The notes beneath the pieces were generated by a model, which did not search any database, was not told the DNA's origin, and saw only the letters and a list, made by a program, of their open reading frames with translations. The position numbers and the translations under genes were made by a program. This document shows positions 1 through 9,494 of a DNA stretch of 64,000 nucleotides, piece after piece. This DNA comes from JBCBKU01 sp965267475 (GTDB lineage Bacteria > Pseudomonadota > Alphaproteobacteria > Rhodobacterales > Rhodobacteraceae): contig OZ254079.1 in NCBI GenBank assembly GCA_965267475.1, positions 1,116,001-1,180,000 on the forward strand, read 5' to 3'. The first letter of the stretch is position 1, and each line of letters opens with the position of its first letter.

Positions 1-125
1 AAGGCAACTTCTCGGGTCTACCCGATACCGCAAAGTGGCTGTTGTCAGCCGCCATGCTGATCGGACGGCTAGAGCTGATGGCCGTCTACGCCCTTCTGAC
101 GGTGACGTTCTGGCGGGTCACCTGA
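1..125 (+). CDS. TrkH-family potassium uptake protein, C-terminal end (partial)
   Basis: Reading from base 3, an open frame of 40 residues runs to TGA at 123-125. It contains GNFSGLPDTAKWLLSAAML, then a GRLEL motif, and ends FWRVT. This matches the last pore-loop and helix of TrkH/KtrB subunits, which typically have GN(F/Y)..L....K......ML.GRLE near the C terminus. The family forms the membrane channel of Trk potassium uptake systems. Only the tail is present because the gene starts left of the window. It converges on the next gene with 6 bases between stop codons. The call rests on this short tail, but the pattern is distinctive. Confidence 0.75.
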   Translation, partial: GNFSGLPDTAKWLLSAAMLIGRLELMAVYALLTVTFWRVT

Positions 126-131
126 CACGCG

Positions 132-1913
132 TCAGTTCCAACAGCTTACAAGAACCGTCATATCACCCGCGAGCGTGTTCAGGTCCTCTGGATCCATCTC
201 ACCAAAGATATCTGGCGTGACCGTTTCGATGCCATTTTCTGTCAAAAAGCCGTTGATCGCGCCTGCATCGGTGGCGAAGTTGACGTCTGCAGGAAGAGTT
301 TTGCCTTCCTCCGCAATGCGCGGCAGCAGCATGCCAACCACAAGACCGCCCGCATCGAATACAGGGCCACCCGCATCGCCCGGTTCGGACAACAGCGCCA
401 ACCGCGCCATCGTGGCTTCCCCGCGAAGCCCTTTGAGATCCGCAAGTGTCCCGTAGGTCAGGGTTGGCGCGCCCAGGATCCCCTCAAACGAATACCCGGC
501 CACCGCAATATCCGACTTCAGCCGCGGCTCGGCGTCTTGGAATTGCGCGATACGGATCGGGGCAAGGGGTTCGTTTGGGCGGATCAAAGCCAGACCATTG
601 CCGGCATCCTGGGCCACGACGGTGGCGGCGAAATCCTCGCCGATGGTGATCCGGTCGCATTGCCCAACCACTTCTGTTGTCGTCAAGACCGCACCTTCGT
701 TGTCGACGAAAAATCCACTTCGCGATTTGTCCGGCGTCCGGATTTGCAAGCCCGATAAAAGATCGAGCCGTTGTTCCGACACATCCGCCCCAGCGCTGTC
801 AGGAAGAACGACGCCGGGCACGGGCGCATAGGTTTCCCGCATACGGGTCAACACCAGATCCCGGCGTTTCTCGTCGCCGCGCGGCCAGACAAGTGTGAAG
901 CCCTTCACAGTGTCATCGACAAGTTCGGCAAAGGTATAGGACGTGATGGTCCGGTTCTCGCCCTCGATCGTGAAGGACCGGCGGCGAAGGCGTCGGTCGC
1001 CGTCCGGCGGCACGACCTCCAGCGTTTGCATAACCTCGAAAAGACCAGCCAGCGTGTCATCATCCCCAGACTGGCTGATCAAGAGAACAAGGGCTTCTGA
1101 GCCGTCCTTGCCATCGTACTGTGCGAAAGGCGCGTTGTATCGGCCAAATTCGACCATGGCGGTGGGTAGATCGATATCGATCCCTGCCTCGCGGTCGACC
1201 ACCTGCCGAAGCCCCACAGACCGGACGACCTCGCGGTACCCATCAAGCAGTGTCGCGCGCTGTCGCGTGGACAAGACGCCGGTGGGTTCAAACCCCTTTG
1301 CTTCCTGCCAGCCCCGCATCGAGCGGCGCGTGCCAGGGCCGAACAGCCCGTCAATCGTGGAATTGTAAAACCCTTCCCAGGCGAGCGCGATTTGCAACTC
1401 GCGCCGCTCGTCGCGGCTGAGGGCGCGTTCGCTGGCGCGCGAGGCAGCCAATGTTTCTTCGGCCGGCAGCGGGATCGCCACCGGCTCTGGTTCGACTGCA
1501 GGCTCGGGCGCGGCAGCTACCAGTTCCGTGGCCTGATCCTCTTGGCCCAGCGGCGCAGTTGTAATCGTCGTTGTGGGCGCGCCTTGCACGCCAATTGGCC
1601 AGATTTGGCGCCCGAAACTTGAGCCATCGACGATGTAGGCATCGCCCGGGACAAGCCCGCTTGCGCGAAGACGCCCCAATTCCGCCTCTGCCGTTTCAGG
1701 TGCGAACGGGCCCAGCGCAATCACGTACCAACGGGCCGAAATCTGGAACCCCGCCACATTCTCAAGCCGTCCGGCATAGCTGCGCACCCGCGTTTCGGCG
1801 GCTGTCAGGCCCGGTTGCGCTTCAACTTGGATCCAGACGGGGGCTTGCGCGCCCACCGGCCCGGTCGCCAAACCCAGGCAAAACAAGAAAAGATACGTAA
1901 TCAGACGCGTCAT
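132..1913 (-). CDS. Exported peptidoglycan-binding protein with a degenerate trypsin-like domain
   Basis: 593 aa. Residues 1-22 form a signal peptide (hydrophobic core, then VGA-QA). Residues about 25-105 resemble a SPOR-like fold, and about 165-225 form a PG_binding_1 domain (DGLFGPGTRR motif). A charged linker follows, then a trypsin-2-like domain from about residue 400. In that domain every expected catalytic residue is replaced: the TNxHVV His is Glu (TTTEVV, about 414), the xDLAL Asp is Gly (GNGLAL, about 440) and the GNSGGP Ser is Ala (GDAGGP, about 514). The fold is therefore probably kept without protease activity, perhaps as a wall-associated binding or scaffold protein. Two Cys (about 419 and 591) could form a disulphide in the periplasm. 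Start ATG at 1913 directly precedes the signal peptide. Confidence 0.8.
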   Translation of the reverse strand: MTRLITYLFLFCLGLATGPVGAQAPVWIQVEAQPGLTAAETRVRSYAGRLENVAGFQISARWYVIALGPFAPETAEAELGRLRASGLVPGDAYIVDGSSFGRQIWPIGVQGAPTTTITTAPLGQEDQATELVAAAPEPAVEPEPVAIPLPAEETLAASRASERALSRDERRELQIALAWEGFYNSTIDGLFGPGTRRSMRGWQEAKGFEPTGVLSTRQRATLLDGYREVVRSVGLRQVVDREAGIDIDLPTAMVEFGRYNAPFAQYDGKDGSEALVLLISQSGDDDTLAGLFEVMQTLEVVPPDGDRRLRRRSFTIEGENRTITSYTFAELVDDTVKGFTLVWPRGDEKRRDLVLTRMRETYAPVPGVVLPDSAGADVSEQRLDLLSGLQIRTPDKSRSGFFVDNEGAVLTTTEVVGQCDRITIGEDFAATVVAQDAGNGLALIRPNEPLAPIRIAQFQDAEPRLKSDIAVAGYSFEGILGAPTLTYGTLADLKGLRGEATMARLALLSEPGDAGGPVFDAGGLVVGMLLPRIAEEGKTLPADVNFATDAGAINGFLTENGIETVTPDIFGEMDPEDLNTLAGDMTVLVSCWN

Positions 1914-2066
1914 ACATCCCCCAAACCCAAACGGTCCGCGCGTCGGAACCGGTTCGGCTCAACCTAGGAAATCACGGGTTAGGATGCACCCCATAAATCC
2001 CCGGTCTTTGATTGACGCCCACCGGGCTGTTGCCTATTGAGAACGCGCTTTTCCGGCAGGGCGACC

Positions 2067-2993
2067 ATGGCAAACACTTCCAAACCCACCTGTTTTCAGG
2101 ATGTCATCTTGCGGCTCCAGACATATTGGGCCGGGCAGGGCTGTGCCATCTTGCAACCCTACGACATGGAAGTAGGCGCGGGCACATTCCACCCGGCCAC
2201 GACGTTGCGCGCCTTGGGCTCAAAACCTTGGTCGGTGGCCTATGTCCAGCCGTCACGACGCCCGACCGATGGGCGGTATGGGGAAAACCCCAACAGGCTG
2301 CAGCATTACTATCAATTTCAAGTACTTATGAAACCGTCGCCGCCCGATTTTCAGGCCCTGTACCTGGGATCGCTTGAAGCGATCGGGATCGACGCCGGTG
2401 TGCATGACATCCGCTTTGTGGAAGACGACTGGGAAAGCCCGACACTGGGCGCCTGGGGGCTCGGATGGGAGGTTTGGTGTGACGGTATGGAGGTTAGCCA
2501 GTTCACTTATTTCCAACAGGTCGGCGGGCACGACTGCAAACCGGTTTCGGGCGAGCTGACCTATGGGCTCGAACGGTTGGCGATGTACGTGCTTGGCATC
2601 GATCACGTGATGGATATGCCGTTCTCTGATCCGCAAAACCCGCGAATGCTGACATATGCGGACATCTTCAAGCAGACCGAAGAAGAATACAGCCGCTGGA
2701 ACTTCGACGTGGCCGACACCGATACACTTCTTCGGCATTTCGAAGATGCCGAAAAGGCTTGTGCTGCCATTCTGGATCTACCGGCAAAGGATCCGAAAAC
2801 CGGCAAGCGCATTGTCATGGCGCATCCGGCCTATGACCAATGCATCAAGGCCAGCCATGTCTTCAATTTGCTGGACGCACGGGGCGTAATCTCGGTCACC
2901 GAACGCCAAGCCTATATCGGGCGCGTGCGGGATTTGGCCAAGGCCTGCGCGGACGCGTTCCTCAAGACCGATGCGGCGGGCGTTTCAGCGTGA
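2067..2993 (+). CDS. glyQ: Glycyl-tRNA synthetase alpha subunit
   Basis: 308 aa, the usual size for GlyQ. It charges tRNA-Gly with glycine in the cytoplasm as an alpha2beta2 enzyme with GlyS. Visible signatures are CFQDVILRLQTYWAGQGC at the N terminus, QPSRRPTDGR then YGENPNRLQHYYQFQV (about 61-85), and the class II motif 3 segment ELTYGLERLAMYVLG (about 163-177). ATG 2067 is chosen because homologues start just before the TCFQD segment; an in-frame upstream start at 2037 would add ten unconserved residues. It is followed by a small membrane protein gene and glyS, the usual Rhodobacteraceae order. Confidence 0.97.
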   Translation: MANTSKPTCFQDVILRLQTYWAGQGCAILQPYDMEVGAGTFHPATTLRALGSKPWSVAYVQPSRRPTDGRYGENPNRLQHYYQFQVLMKPSPPDFQALYLGSLEAIGIDAGVHDIRFVEDDWESPTLGAWGLGWEVWCDGMEVSQFTYFQQVGGHDCKPVSGELTYGLERLAMYVLGIDHVMDMPFSDPQNPRMLTYADIFKQTEEEYSRWNFDVADTDTLLRHFEDAEKACAAILDLPAKDPKTGKRIVMAHPAYDQCIKASHVFNLLDARGVISVTERQAYIGRVRDLAKACADAFLKTDAAGVSA

Positions 2994-3001
2994 TGCAAAA
3001 A

Positions 3002-3014
3002 TTTTACAGTAAAA
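3002..3014. promoter_or_regulatory. AT-rich palindrome in the glyQ–DUF6446 gap
   Basis: TTTTAC-A-GTAAAA is a perfect 6-bp inverted repeat with a one-base centre. It lies in a markedly AT-rich patch (about 2996-3025) of otherwise GC-rich DNA, 5 bases after glyQ ends and about 100 bases before the next start. It could be an operator, part of a promoter for the DUF6446–glyS pair, or simply AT-rich spacer. No terminator-like GC stem is present here. Function is unproven. Confidence 0.3.
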
Positions 3015-3116
3015 ATTTTGGCCACTTTCTTACGATAAGAGATTTGGCCGTCCCGCGGCGGGCTGAGGTATGACCCAAATCTCGTCAATCCGGGCAGATT
3101 GCTTGGGGCCGGACGC

Positions 3117-3623
3117 ATGAGTGGGCGCGTCGTCGGCATCGGGATATTGGCGCTGGCGCTGATTGCCGGTGCCGTGATGTATTGGCTTCAGGTCTTTGCG
3201 TTCTACACGCGCCTTGCGCCGGAAGACGTGGCCCTTTCCGTCTCGCACAATGGGGCGCCCTTGCCACTTCCAGTGACCGAGTTACGGGCGATTGATGCGT
3301 CAAGCTCTCCGATCCGCTTTCGTGCGTGTTTCGAAGTGACGGGCGAGGTCTTGGGCGATCCGTACCCTGACGCCGTACCGTTGAATGCTCCGTTCTGGTT
3401 CGATTGTTTTGATGCGCGGAAGTTGGGCGATGACATCGGTATGGAAGTGGCCATCGCCTATTTGGGTGAGGCCAATGTGCAATACGGGATCGATCGCGTG
3501 ATTGCGATCTATCCGGACGGGCGTGGCTTTGCCTGGCATCAGATCAACCGTTGCGGGGAAGAGGTTTTTGATGGAAACCCCCCGCCAGAAGGCTGCCCGC
3601 CACCGCCGGAAAGACTGAACTGA
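3117..3623 (+). CDS. Small membrane-anchored protein, DUF6446-type
   Basis: 168 aa. One N-terminal transmembrane helix (about 5-27, GIGILALALIAGAVMYWLQV) is followed by a soluble, probably periplasmic domain. That domain has four spaced cysteines (in FRACFEV, WFDCFD, NRCGEE and GCPPPP), which suggests disulphides. The conserved position between glyQ and glyS is typical of Rhodobacteraceae, where this family is known only as DUF6446. Its role is unknown and a link to tRNA charging is not implied by the sequence. ATG 3117 was chosen because it immediately precedes the helix. Its TGA overlaps the glyS ATG by one base (TGATG), so translation is likely coupled to glyS. Confidence 0.75.
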   Translation: MSGRVVGIGILALALIAGAVMYWLQVFAFYTRLAPEDVALSVSHNGAPLPLPVTELRAIDASSSPIRFRACFEVTGEVLGDPYPDAVPLNAPFWFDCFDARKLGDDIGMEVAIAYLGEANVQYGIDRVIAIYPDGRGFAWHQINRCGEEVFDGNPPPEGCPPPPERLN

Positions 3624-5824
3624 TGCCCGATTTTCTGCTTGAGCTGTTCTCGGAAGAAATCCCGGCGCGGATGCAGACCCGTGCCGCTGACGATCTCAAA
3701 CGTCTTGTGACCGAGGCGGCGGTCGAGGCTGGGTTGACTTATCGCTCGGCAGCGGGGTTTGCCACAGCGCGTCGCCTGACGCTGGCGATCGAAGGTCTGG
3801 ATACGGAGTCGAAACCCAAACGCGAAGAACGCAAGGGCCCCCGTGTCGATGCGCCGGATAAGGCGCTCGACGGATTTTTGCGGTCAACCGGGCTGACCAA
3901 GGACCAGTTAGAACAGCGCGACGACAAGAAAGGCGCAGTCTGGTTCGCTGTGATCGACAGCCCCGGTCGGGCGGCCGCGGATATCCTGGCTGAGGCCCTG
4001 CCAGATGTCATCGCCAAGTTCCCCTGGCCCAAATCGATGCGCTGGGGCGATGGACCGATGCGTTGGGTGCGCCCGCTGCATTCGATCCTGGCGATCCTCT
4101 ATGACGAAGCTGGCGCGGCGGTCGTTCCGTTCGAGGCTGGAGGCATCCAGTCGGGCGACCGCACCGACGGACACCGGTTCCTGGCACCGGGATCGATCCA
4201 GGTCACGTCGTTCGATGACTATGAAGCAAAGCTTGCCCGGGCCCATGTGGTGCTGCGCGCGGAGGCTCGGCGCGACCACATCTGGGCCGATGCGACATCG
4301 GCGGCGTTCGCCAAAGGGCGCGAGGTCGTTGAAGATCCGGGCCTATTGGCCGAGGTCGCGGGACTGGTCGAATGGCCGGTCGTGCATCTGGGCGATATCG
4401 CGCCGGATTTCCTGGATCTGCCGCCGGAAGTGCTGCAAACCAGCATGAAGGAACACCAGAAATTCCTGTCGGTAAAGGACCCGAAATCGGGCAAGATCGA
4501 CGGTTTCGTGGTCGTTGCAAACACCGAGACGGCAGATCAAGGCGCCACGATCCTGGCGGGCAACCGCAAGGTTCTGGCGGCGCGGCTGTCGGATGCCAAG
4601 TTCTTTTGGGAAAACGACCTGCGTGTGGCCAAGGCCGGGATGGGCGATTGGTTGGCATCCTTGGAGAATGTGACCTTCCACGCCAAACTGGGGACCGTGG
4701 CCGACCGCGTGGACCGGATCGCGGCGCTGGCCCGCGAACTGGCGCCGATGGTCGGCGCGGATCCTGACCTGGCCGAACGGGCGGCGAAGGTCGCCAAGGC
4801 CGATCTGGCATCTGAGATGGTGTATGAATTTCCCGAACTTCAGGGGATCATGGGCCGGTATTATGCGGCTGAGGCCGGACTGCCGGATGAGGTTGCGGCA
4901 GCGGCGGAAGAGCATTACGCGCCCTTGGGCCCGTCCGACGACGTGCCAACTGCGCCGGTTTCGGTGGCCGTGGCCCTGGCCGAAAAGATCGATGTTTTGA
5001 CCGGGTTCTGGGCCATTGACGAAAAGCCCACGGGGTCGAAAGACCCCTTCGCGCTGCGCCGTGCCGCATTGGGCGTTATTCGGATTATTCTTGAGGGAAA
5101 GCTTCGGCTCTTGGCGTTGGAAGCTATGACTAGTCAGTTCGAGCTCTCCGATGCATCGGTTGGCGGTGCAACTATTAGGTCCAATGAAACGCTCGGCGAG
5201 GAGTACCGCAAAAAGACCGGGGCAGCTACGATTCAAGGTCACCCGGTTGCAATCAGGGTCTATGATAAGATTGGCGACAGAGATGTCGATAAGCGATCCA
5301 TTGACCTCCTAGCGTTCCTCCACGATCGCCTGAAGGTCTATCTCCGGGACCGGGGTATAAGGCACGACGTCATCGATGCCTGCCTTGCCATGCCGGGCTC
5401 GGATGATCTGACACTGCTCGTGAAACGGGCTGAGGCGCTGCAAGCAACGTTGGCCACCGAAGACGGTGAAAACCTTGTCCAGGGCTTTAAGCGGGCCAAC
5501 AACATTCTGACCCAAGCGGAAGAGGTCGACGGCGTCGAATACTCCTATGGCGCAGACGCCAAATTCGCTGAAAACGACGCTGAAAAGGCGCTTTTCGCAG
5601 CTCTCGATGCCGCAGACGCCAAGATCGGCCCGGCGATGGAGGCAGAAGATTTCGCAGCCGCTATGACCGCTATGGCAGCCTTACGCGGGCCCATCGATGC
5701 CTTCTTCGACGCAGTTCAGATCAACACCGAAAACCAGGTACTCAGGCGGAACCGGCTGAACCTTCTCAGCCGCATTCGCGAAACTTGCGGGCGCGTGGCT
5801 GATCTGACACGGCTGCAAGGCTAA
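3623..5824 (+). CDS. glyS: Glycyl-tRNA synthetase beta subunit
   Basis: 733 aa; completes the heterotetrameric glycyl-tRNA synthetase with glyQ. It begins PDFLLELFSEEIPARMQ, the hallmark GlyS N terminus, and contains LPKSMRWG-like FPWPKSMRWGDG (about 130-142), KEHQKF (about 275) and the C-terminal DALR-like anticodon-binding region ending NLLSRIRETCGRVADL. The segment around residues 490-560 (bases about 5080-5330) is longer than in E. coli GlyS. It also uses codons rare in this window (ATA, AGG, ATT, CTA), unlike the GC-rich flanks. The frame stays open and both flanks align normally, so the gene looks functional. Confidence 0.97.
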   Translation: MPDFLLELFSEEIPARMQTRAADDLKRLVTEAAVEAGLTYRSAAGFATARRLTLAIEGLDTESKPKREERKGPRVDAPDKALDGFLRSTGLTKDQLEQRDDKKGAVWFAVIDSPGRAAADILAEALPDVIAKFPWPKSMRWGDGPMRWVRPLHSILAILYDEAGAAVVPFEAGGIQSGDRTDGHRFLAPGSIQVTSFDDYEAKLARAHVVLRAEARRDHIWADATSAAFAKGREVVEDPGLLAEVAGLVEWPVVHLGDIAPDFLDLPPEVLQTSMKEHQKFLSVKDPKSGKIDGFVVVANTETADQGATILAGNRKVLAARLSDAKFFWENDLRVAKAGMGDWLASLENVTFHAKLGTVADRVDRIAALARELAPMVGADPDLAERAAKVAKADLASEMVYEFPELQGIMGRYYAAEAGLPDEVAAAAEEHYAPLGPSDDVPTAPVSVAVALAEKIDVLTGFWAIDEKPTGSKDPFALRRAALGVIRIILEGKLRLLALEAMTSQFELSDASVGGATIRSNETLGEEYRKKTGAATIQGHPVAIRVYDKIGDRDVDKRSIDLLAFLHDRLKVYLRDRGIRHDVIDACLAMPGSDDLTLLVKRAEALQATLATEDGENLVQGFKRANNILTQAEEVDGVEYSYGADAKFAENDAEKALFAALDAADAKIGPAMEAEDFAAAMTAMAALRGPIDAFFDAVQINTENQVLRRNRLNLLSRIRETCGRVADLTRLQG

Positions 5825-5911
5825 CAAACTGTCTGTTTCGGCAGATCGTTAACGGCAGGGTTGTAAACATACTGTTACAGTTTATTGTGGCCGCGAAGGA
5901 GCGACGCCGCA

Positions 5912-8464
5912 GTGCAGCAACGCCTTGAAATAGAACCCTTTACTCAGATTACGCCCACCGCGAACATCGCGGCGGCCATGCATGGTGGCCGGGCGAAATG
6001 CCTGCAACGGCTGATCCGGCTGGACCTGCCTGTCCCCCAAACGGTTGCGTTGTCCTTCGGCGCTGTGCGCGCAATTGCGGCAGGGCAGGACATCGATTGC
6101 GCCGCGATTCTTGGTCTTTTGAACGGCACGCGGCTGGTCTCGGTCCGGCCGTCCTCGGAAGATCCTGATTGGGGCGGGCCGGGCGCCATTCTGAACATCG
6201 GGATGAGCGATCAGCGCCATGCGGAACTGGCCGAAGCACAGGGCCAAGACGCCGCTGACGCGCTGTATTCCCGGTTTATCCAGTCCTACGCGGTGCATGT
6301 GGCCCGGCTGGACCCGGATCAATTCGACGAAGGGGCGGGGCAATCGGTTTCGGCTTTGCTGGCCGCCTATGAAGACGAAACTGGCGGGCAATTTCCACAG
6401 GACACTGCCGTCCAGTTGCGCGAAGTGCTGCGGGCGATGGCCCGCGCCTGGGATGGCACGACTGCCCGTTTGTTGCGCCAGGCGAAAGGGGCCCCGGCGA
6501 ATGCGGGGCTTGGCCTTGTGGTTCAGGCGATGGCCCTGGGCGTGGGACCCGCGGAATCCGGCGCAGGTGTGATCCAATTCGTCAGTCCGGTGACCGGGTT
6601 GCCCCAGATCACCGGCCGGTACCTGAGCCAAAGCCAAGGGCGCGACGCGATTGGTGGCCAGAAGGGCGCGATTTTCCTGACGAAGGACGAACGCGGACCG
6701 TCGCTTGAGGAGTTGGCGCCAGATGTCTTCGCCATGCTTCAGGACCACGGCGATATTTGCCGCAAACGGCTTCGCGAAGAGATGCAGATCGAGTTCACGA
6801 TCGAAGAGGGCCGGTTGGCCATTCTTGATGCAGTGCGGGTTCAGCGGTCAGCGCGCGCGGATGTCGAGATTGCTGTGGCCCTGGCCCAGGACGGCATCAT
6901 CCCTGAAGAAGAAGCCGTTCTGCGTGTCGAACCTGGCGCCTTGCCCGAGCTTTTGCACAAACAGATCAACCCGGAAGCGCCACGCACGGCGGTTTTGCGC
7001 GGGATTGCGGCCAGCCCGGGCGCGGCCACGGGAAAGATTGTGTTTTCGTCCCGTGAGGCGCAGGCCCTCTATGCACGGGGCGAAGCCTGCATTCTTGTGC
7101 GGCGCGAAACCGCGCCCGAGGATGTGCGCGGTATGCATGCGGCTGCGGGCGTCTTGACCGTTCGGGGTGGCATGTCGAGCCATGCGGCCGTGATCGCACG
7201 TGGGCTCGGGTTACCCTGCGTCGTTGGCGCGTCGGATCTTAAGCTAAGCGACCGTTCGGCCCGGCTTTCGGTGCCGGGTGGTGAGACGTTGAAGGAAGGT
7301 GATATTCTGACCATCGACGGATCGTCCGGCGAAGTTTTTGCGGGCGAGGTCGATCTGCTGGAACCTGCGCTGGGCGAGGCTTTTCAAACCCTACTCGACT
7401 GGGCCGATCAGGCGCGCGATATCCGGGTAAGGGCGAACGCCGACACGGCCGCCGAGGCGCGGATGGCGCAAGCTTTCAAGGCGGAAGGCATCGGTCTAAG
7501 CCGGACCGAGCACATGTTCTTCGAAGAAGACCGCCTGACGCTGATGCGCGAGATGATTTTCGCCGACGGTGCCGAACGGCGCGCGGCGGTGCTGGAACGC
7601 CTGCTGCCCATGCAGCGCGGCGATTTTCAACGGTTGTTCGAAATCATGCGCGGACGCCCTGTCTGCATCCGGCTGTTCGATCCGCCGCTGCATGAGTTTC
7701 TGCCTGCGGGCAATGAAGGCATCCAGGAGTTGGCCAATGCGCTGGATCTGACGGTGCCGGTCGTGACACGCCGGATCAACGAACTGCGCGAGTTTAATCC
7801 GATGCTGGGTCTGCGCGGCGTACGGCTTGGGATCACGATGCCCGAGATTTACGACATGCAGGCCCGTGCAATTTTCGAAGCGACGGTCGAGGCGGGCCGG
7901 TCCGGCGAACAGGTTGTGCCCGAAATCATGATCCCGTTGGTGTCGGCCAAGCGCGAGGTCGAGCTTGTGGAAGCTCGTGTCGATGCGGTGGCCGCCGCTG
8001 TTCGCGCAGAAACCGGGGCGAGTTTCGATTTTCGCCTGGGCGTGATGGTGGAAACACCGCGGGCCGCACTGCGCGCCGACGAGATCGCGGCGCATGCGAC
8101 CTTCCTGAGCTTCGGAACCAATGATTTGACGCAGATGGCCTATGGACTTTCGCGCGATGATGCCGGCCGGTTCATGAGCGCCTATGTCAGCCAAGGGGTC
8201 TTTGTCGAAGACCCGTTTCACCGGCTCGATTTCGACGGAGTGGGCGAGCTCTTAACCATAGGTGCGGATCGGGGGCGGATGACGCGACCCGATGTCACGC
8301 TTGCAGTATGCGGGGAACAGGGCGGCGATCCGGCCTCGATCGGATTCTGTCGCGCAGCGGGATTCGACTATGTTTCGTGTTCTCCGTTCCGTGTTCCGAC
8401 GGCGCGACTGGCAGCTGCGCATTTCGCCATTCGCGAGAAAAACAAGGCGCCATCAGGCCATTAG
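5912..8464 (+). CDS. Pyruvate phosphate dikinase / PEP synthase-type PEP-utilising enzyme
   Basis: 850 aa. The domain order is that of pyruvate phosphate dikinase (pyruvate + ATP + Pi to PEP + AMP + PPi). An ATP-binding N domain (SVRPSSEDPDWGGPGAILN at about 77-95) is followed by a swivelling phosphohistidine domain (GGMSSHAAVIARG, His about 424) and a PEP/pyruvate TIM barrel (GLSRTEHMFF; FGTNDLTQMAYG; AVCGEQGGDPASIGFC with catalytic Cys about 800). The N domain is shorter and more divergent than in classical PPDK, so substrate use should be held loosely. GTG 5912 has AAGGAG ten bases upstream; a TTG at 5885 lies upstream of that ribosome site and is rejected. The enzyme follows glyS in many Rhodobacteraceae. 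Confidence 0.82.
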   Translation: MQQRLEIEPFTQITPTANIAAAMHGGRAKCLQRLIRLDLPVPQTVALSFGAVRAIAAGQDIDCAAILGLLNGTRLVSVRPSSEDPDWGGPGAILNIGMSDQRHAELAEAQGQDAADALYSRFIQSYAVHVARLDPDQFDEGAGQSVSALLAAYEDETGGQFPQDTAVQLREVLRAMARAWDGTTARLLRQAKGAPANAGLGLVVQAMALGVGPAESGAGVIQFVSPVTGLPQITGRYLSQSQGRDAIGGQKGAIFLTKDERGPSLEELAPDVFAMLQDHGDICRKRLREEMQIEFTIEEGRLAILDAVRVQRSARADVEIAVALAQDGIIPEEEAVLRVEPGALPELLHKQINPEAPRTAVLRGIAASPGAATGKIVFSSREAQALYARGEACILVRRETAPEDVRGMHAAAGVLTVRGGMSSHAAVIARGLGLPCVVGASDLKLSDRSARLSVPGGETLKEGDILTIDGSSGEVFAGEVDLLEPALGEAFQTLLDWADQARDIRVRANADTAAEARMAQAFKAEGIGLSRTEHMFFEEDRLTLMREMIFADGAERRAAVLERLLPMQRGDFQRLFEIMRGRPVCIRLFDPPLHEFLPAGNEGIQELANALDLTVPVVTRRINELREFNPMLGLRGVRLGITMPEIYDMQARAIFEATVEAGRSGEQVVPEIMIPLVSAKREVELVEARVDAVAAAVRAETGASFDFRLGVMVETPRAALRADEIAAHATFLSFGTNDLTQMAYGLSRDDAGRFMSAYVSQGVFVEDPFHRLDFDGVGELLTIGADRGRMTRPDVTLAVCGEQGGDPASIGFCRAAGFDYVSCSPFRVPTARLAAAHFAIREKNKAPSGH

Positions 8465-8627
8465 CGGGATGTCACGCGCCGGTTGAGCGGATTCTTGCCG
8501 AAACAATCCACAATACTGACGAGATTTGGGGATGAAATCCGGGCCAATCGCTGGACGCACATCAGGGGCTCCAGTATCCAAGTCTGACGTGTTGGAGAGA
8601 GTGTAGATTTCGATCCGGGGGCTTTTC

Positions 8628-9320
8628 ATGAGACAACGACCATCCTTTTGGTCGCTGGTATTGTTAACGATTTCACTGTTTGCGCCCAGTGCTTGGGCCG
8701 ATGTCGTCATCAGCCAGTCCAACAATCCGACAGCCGAGATCGAGGCGCAGATCAGCGCCGTTCTGGACGCCGACCGCGATGCGTTCGGCGCGGTTCGGTC
8801 AAACCGTGTGCGCCGTTTGATCGAGCCGCCGGCGAACCGGTTCGGTCGAACTGCGCCGAAGCCGGACATTCGATCGCGTGCCTATGTCGATGCCCTGCCT
8901 GTGGCAAAGGGTGACGCGCAATGGGCTTGCCTGACCGAGGCGCTTTATTTCGAAGCGCGTGGCGAAACGACAAAAGGCATGTTCGCGGTGGCCGAGGTCA
9001 TCCTGAACCGCGTCGACAGTGCGCGGTATCCCGACACGGTCTGCAAAGTCATCAATCAGGGCACGGGGCAACGGTTCCGTTGTCAATTTACCTACACCTG
9101 CGATGGGCGCCGCGAAGTCATTACCGAGCAACGCGCCTATGAGCGCGTCGGCAAGGTCGCGGCCCTAATGCTTGCAGGGACAGAACGTAGCCTGACCGAC
9201 GGCGCCACCCATTACCACACGAAAGCGGTTAAGCCCCGCTGGTCTAAGGTTTTTCCCCGGACGACCACCATCGGGTATCATCACTTTTATCGTGAAGATA
9301 CACGCGTCGCCCGGAACTGA
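8628..9320 (+). CDS. Exported cell wall hydrolase, SleB family
   Basis: 230 aa. A signal peptide (about 1-24, ending SAWA-DV) and a low-complexity linker are followed by a Hydrolase_2 (SleB/CwlJ) domain from about residue 96. The domain has the signature CLTEALYFEARGE, with likely catalytic Glu104 or Glu109, then AEVILNRV, FTYTCDG and ATHYHT. Members cleave peptidoglycan glycan strands as lytic transglycosylase-like enzymes; in non-sporulating alphaproteobacteria they act in the periplasm in wall turnover. It stands alone, with a 163-base upstream gap in which I see no clear promoter and no terminator for the PPDK-like gene. Confidence 0.88.
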   Translation: MRQRPSFWSLVLLTISLFAPSAWADVVISQSNNPTAEIEAQISAVLDADRDAFGAVRSNRVRRLIEPPANRFGRTAPKPDIRSRAYVDALPVAKGDAQWACLTEALYFEARGETTKGMFAVAEVILNRVDSARYPDTVCKVINQGTGQRFRCQFTYTCDGRREVITEQRAYERVGKVAALMLAGTERSLTDGATHYHTKAVKPRWSKVFPRTTTIGYHHFYREDTRVARN

Positions 9321-9494
9321 TCCGGGCGGGTCGGCCCGTGAACTCCGTTACAGATCTTGCAAGGTTTCGCCGGGTGGCGTGATCAGTCTCGTTGGCCTGA
9401 CTGTCCACAGGTCTGTCCCCATGGTATGACTGTCCGAAGACCATCGCAGATCAACTGCGAGGGATCGGCAATGACCATGGAAGAGGCAGTTGGG

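Noticed and set aside
5080..5370. Frameshift in glyS
   Set aside because: The frame is open and both flanks match GlyS; the oddity is composition, not a break.
5862..5879. TGT-N12-ACA upstream of the PPDK-like gene, resembling a PpsR/CrtJ site
   Set aside because: Six fixed bases occur often by chance, there is one copy only, and the gene is not a photosynthesis gene.
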